In this document: positions 61,570 to 64,000 of the stretch, in pieces | How the letters are laid out: the number at the start of each line of letters is the position of its first letter | Position numbering within the stretch: the first letter of the stretch is position 1 | DNA from: Paracoccaceae bacterium | GTDB taxonomy: Bacteria > Pseudomonadota > Alphaproteobacteria > Rhodobacterales > Rhodobacteraceae | Assembly (NCBI GenBank): GCA_007692585.1 | Contig: REBU01000061.1 | Location: forward strand, 92,762 to 156,761 | Direction of reading: 5' to 3' | DNA length: 64,000 nucleotides | The notes under the pieces: model-generated | Database searches by the model: none | The model's input: only the letters and a program-made list of their open reading frames with translations | What the model was told of the DNA's origin: nothing | Translations under genes and position numbers: made by a program

Positions 61570-62349
61570 ATGACACATCATGATCAGGCAATCGAGCCAG
61601 GGCTTTCGCCCTTCGTGCTTGCGACTGACCTCGACGGAACATTCCTCGGTGGCTCGCAAGATGACAGAAAAACGCTATATGATTGGCTGCGCGCACAGAG
61701 AAAGACAGCCCATCTGATCTTCGTGACAGGGCGCGATCCGCAGTTCATTGCGCAGCTCTGCGCCACAGGCGATGTTCCTGCTCCGTCTTATGTGATTGGC
61801 GACGTCGGCACCACTATCGCGCGCTTTCACGATGGACAAGTCGAGCCGATTGCCCGGCTGGAAGCTCCGATCAAGCGTCTCTGGGAGGGGATGGCGGATC
61901 CGGTGCGCACGCGGTTGGCAAGTATTCGTGGCCTGTGGTTGCAATCTGCCCCATTCCGCCATCGCTTGTCATATCAATATGACGACCGCTTCAACCCCGA
62001 TACGTTGCAAGTTCTGGAAGGTCTCGGGGTAGATGTGCTCGATTCGCATGGCTGTTTCATCGATATTTTGCCCAAGGGGATCAGCAAGGGGCCCTCGCTC
62101 CTACGTCTGCTGGCAGAGTTGAAACTGCCACAGGACAAGGTACTTGTGGCAGGCGATACGCTCAATGATCTGTCGATGTTCCAGACTGGTCTGCACGGCG
62201 CCGTCGTGGGCGGGGCTGAGCCTGAACTTCTCGCGGCCACACGCGCATTGCCGCTCAGTTATCACTGCAGCCGCATCGGCGCGGGGGGGATACTCGAAGC
62301 CATCGCCGCCCATGACCTGCATCCCAATGTTCCGGAGGTCTCGGCATGA
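61570..62349 (+). CDS. HAD-IIB phosphatase, probable glucosylglycerol-phosphate phosphatase
   Basis: A 259-residue HAD subfamily IIB protein. The nucleophile motif is LATDLDGTFLGG, motif II LIFVTGRDP, and the C-terminal VLVAGDTLNDLSMFQTGL is motif IV. It overlaps the start of the glucosylglycerol-phosphate synthase gene by four bases (ATGA), and such a pair makes the osmolyte glucosylglycerol from ADP-glucose and glycerol-3-phosphate. In Pseudomonas the phosphatase and synthase are fused in one protein (GgpPS), which supports this pairing. Start MTHHDQAIEP at 61570. The substrate is inferred from context. Confidence 0.82.
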   Translation: MTHHDQAIEPGLSPFVLATDLDGTFLGGSQDDRKTLYDWLRAQRKTAHLIFVTGRDPQFIAQLCATGDVPAPSYVIGDVGTTIARFHDGQVEPIARLEAPIKRLWEGMADPVRTRLASIRGLWLQSAPFRHRLSYQYDDRFNPDTLQVLEGLGVDVLDSHGCFIDILPKGISKGPSLLRLLAELKLPQDKVLVAGDTLNDLSMFQTGLHGAVVGGAEPELLAATRALPLSYHCSRIGAGGILEAIAAHDLHPNVPEVSA

Positions 62350-63863
62350 AATCCGATCTTGTCATCGTCTATCATCGCCAACCCTATGAGGAAGTTGAGA
62401 CAGATGAGGGCATTGTCTTTCGTGAAAATTCCAGCCCCAACGGGATCGTGCCGACACTGAAAGGTTTTCTGGGCGGCGCCAGTCACGGCGCTTGGGTCGC
62501 CTGGAAGGAAGCTGAGGACACATCTAATCCGGGTTTCGAGCCAGTGGTGGAAATCTCGGACAGTTTCGGGACGTACTCCGTCAGTCGCCTGCCGCTGACG
62601 AAAGAGCAGGTGCGCAGCTTTTATCATGTGACTTCGAAAGAAGCCTTCTGGCCGATCCTGCATGGGTTCAAGGAACGCTATAATTATGACCCGGTCGACT
62701 GGCCGACGTTCCGTCATGTCAACTGGGCCTTCGCCGAAGCGGCGGCCGAACAGGCGACCGAGGACGCGGTGATCTGGGTGCATGACTACAATCTCTGGCT
62801 GGTGCCGGCATATCTGCGCCAACTCAAGCCCAATGCAACGATCTGCTTCTTCCACCACACGCCTTTTCCCGGCCCGGATATGTTCAATGTCCTGCCTTGG
62901 CGCGGCGAGATCGTGGAAAGCCTGCTGAACTGCGATTCTGTGGGTTTCCACATCCCGCGTTACGCGCAGAACTTCGCAGCTGTCGCACGCTCTCTGACCG
63001 GTGCGCGGTTGATCGAGGATCAGGACACTCCCGCCGCACTCTCGGCGACTGGGGTGGCCCTGAATGACCGGGTGACTCCGCTGACGCTGGAGCACAAGGG
63101 CGCGCGGGTCGCAATCCATACAAGCCCGGTCGGCGTGAATTTTGACTATATCCAGAGCCTTGCGCACGCGCCGGAGGTGCAAGCGCGGATTGCTAATATC
63201 CGGGCGGATCTGGCGGAGTGCAAACTGTGTCTCTCTGTCTCGCGTACCGATTATACCAAGGGAAATATCGAACAGCTCGAAGCATTTGAGCGGCTCTTGC
63301 GGCGTCGCCCGGAATTACGCGGCAAGGTTCGTCTGATGCTCGTTTCCGTGGGCGCAAACCGCAATATGACGGCTTATGCCGAAGTGCAGGAGCGTATCGA
63401 GACGCTGACAGGGCGCATCAATGGCAGCTATGGCAGTCTCGAATGGCAGCCTGTCGCGCTGATCAGTCAAGCGATTCCACTCGCGCAGCTGGTTGCCTAT
63501 TACGGGGCTGCGGATTTTGCGTCGATCACGCCCTTGGCGGATGGATTGAATCTGGTGGCTTCGGAATTCTGCGCCGCGCGCAGTCCCGACAATCCCGGCG
63601 CGCTGATCCTGTCCGAGTTTGCAGGCTGCGCGGTTCTCCTCGAAGGTGCGATCCCGGTCAATCCGTTCTCTCATGCATCAATGGATGCGGCACTCGATCA
63701 GGCGCTGGCGATGTCGCGCGAAGAGCAAGATGCGCGGATGGACGCGCTTCAGCGTTCGGCACGGCGCTGGGATATCGGGGCTTGGACCGAGGCGGAAATG
63801 GCCCATTTCGACGCTCTGCGCGCCGCGCGGGCAACACCATCGGATGCGCGTCCTGCTGCTTGA
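62346..63863 (+). CDS. ggpS: Glucosylglycerol-phosphate synthase
   Basis: A 505-residue glycosyltransferase family 20 protein. SSPNGIVPTLKGFLGGASHG and the WVAWKEAE segment near the N-terminus, EQVRSFYHVTSKEAFWPILH, VIWVHDYNLWLVPAYLRQLK and the C-terminal ITPLADGLNLVASEF closely follow the known GgpS of Synechocystis rather than trehalose-6-phosphate synthase OtsA. The enzyme joins ADP-glucose and glycerol-3-phosphate to glucosylglycerol phosphate, a compatible solute for salt stress. Co-transcribed with the upstream phosphatase. Length (about 500 residues) fits GgpS. Confidence 0.9.
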   Translation: MKSDLVIVYHRQPYEEVETDEGIVFRENSSPNGIVPTLKGFLGGASHGAWVAWKEAEDTSNPGFEPVVEISDSFGTYSVSRLPLTKEQVRSFYHVTSKEAFWPILHGFKERYNYDPVDWPTFRHVNWAFAEAAAEQATEDAVIWVHDYNLWLVPAYLRQLKPNATICFFHHTPFPGPDMFNVLPWRGEIVESLLNCDSVGFHIPRYAQNFAAVARSLTGARLIEDQDTPAALSATGVALNDRVTPLTLEHKGARVAIHTSPVGVNFDYIQSLAHAPEVQARIANIRADLAECKLCLSVSRTDYTKGNIEQLEAFERLLRRRPELRGKVRLMLVSVGANRNMTAYAEVQERIETLTGRINGSYGSLEWQPVALISQAIPLAQLVAYYGAADFASITPLADGLNLVASEFCAARSPDNPGALILSEFAGCAVLLEGAIPVNPFSHASMDAALDQALAMSREEQDARMDALQRSARRWDIGAWTEAEMAHFDALRAARATPSDARPAA

Positions 63864-64000
63864 AACCTGGTTCCCAAGTATCGCAGCCTTGCCCCCGCGC
63901 GCCCGGGGGTGAGGGGAGAGGGGGGGGACGGGAGAAGGGGGGGGAGGTGCGTTGCGCCTGTCCTCAGCCGTTTTTGCGGGTAGTCTCTAATTTCTTCATC
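63864..64000. other. Terminal intergenic stretch with purine-rich tract
   Basis: 137 bases to the window edge with no gene. GAGGGGAGAGG...GGGGGGGG runs (about 63911-63948) form a strongly G-rich, purine-only plus strand. A minus-strand gene may end beyond the window, but nothing supports a call. Confidence 0.35.

Overview
The window is GC-rich chromosomal DNA from a member of the Rhodobacteraceae (Alphaproteobacteria, Roseobacter/Rhodobacter group). Several gene sets point there: a DddL-type DMSP lyase, a DUF1127 gene followed by CcsR ('cuckoo') small RNAs, an UpsM-like RNA in front of mraZ, short BLUF and LOV photoreceptors, and a Hint_2-type protein. A glucosylglycerol-phosphate synthase/phosphatase pair suggests a salt-adapted (marine, saline or soda-lake) lifestyle. 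No prophage, intact insertion sequence, CRISPR array, rRNA or tRNA gene was seen.

Layout. 0-13 kb: ycjX/ycjF-like stress genes, a minus-strand block (AhpD-like peroxidase, acetyltransferase, CinA-like protein, FMN reductase), a ThDP enzyme, a HAD phosphatase, rsmD, a ferredoxin-reductase-type flavoprotein, a peroxiredoxin, a FemAB/GNAT-like protein, phhB, a 33-bp perfect hairpin, and a THUMP RNA methyltransferase. 12.6-17.8 kb: purA, secG, pyrG, dddL, ridA. 17.8-23.4 kb: TetR, AEC transporter, S-formylglutathione hydrolase, ornithine-cyclodeaminase-like enzyme, H-NS-like protein, YihY, map. 23.6-29.1 kb: a soluble hybrid histidine kinase with a LuxR-type response regulator, a Hint protein, rpsD with its own promoter and structured leader. 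29.1-29.85 kb is a gene-poor gap.

29.8-40 kb: pyc and an L-lactate-dehydrogenase-type FMN enzyme (lactate to pyruvate to oxaloacetate), a BLUF photoreceptor, a UvrD-type helicase, the ccaF1-like gene with three double-hairpin sRNAs on the minus strand, a HIT protein, and mrp. 40-48.4 kb: the start of the dcw cell-wall/division cluster (UpsM-like RNA, mraZ, rsmH, ftsL, ftsI, murE, murF, mraY), which stops after mraY. 48.5-52.2 kb: aspartate aminotransferase, XRE regulator, sdhE, MarR-type regulator, an orphan amino-acid-binding protein. 52.4-55.5 kb: TPP riboswitch and thiM-thiE-thiD-tenA salvage operon.

55.5-64 kb: minus-strand ubiG-like, MddA/NnrU-like and renalase-like genes; TIGR03643 and PPOX-like genes; a short LOV protein; a methyltransferase lacking a normal start codon at the expected place; gap; cspA; and the ggpP-ggpS osmolyte pair. 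The most noteworthy signals are the two noncoding regions (CcsR array and UpsM-like leader), the DMSP/DMS-related genes, the osmolyte pair, the two blue-light sensors, the 33-bp hairpin and a family of intergenic hairpin elements. Functional calls come from reading the sequence and recalled family knowledge; no database search was run.
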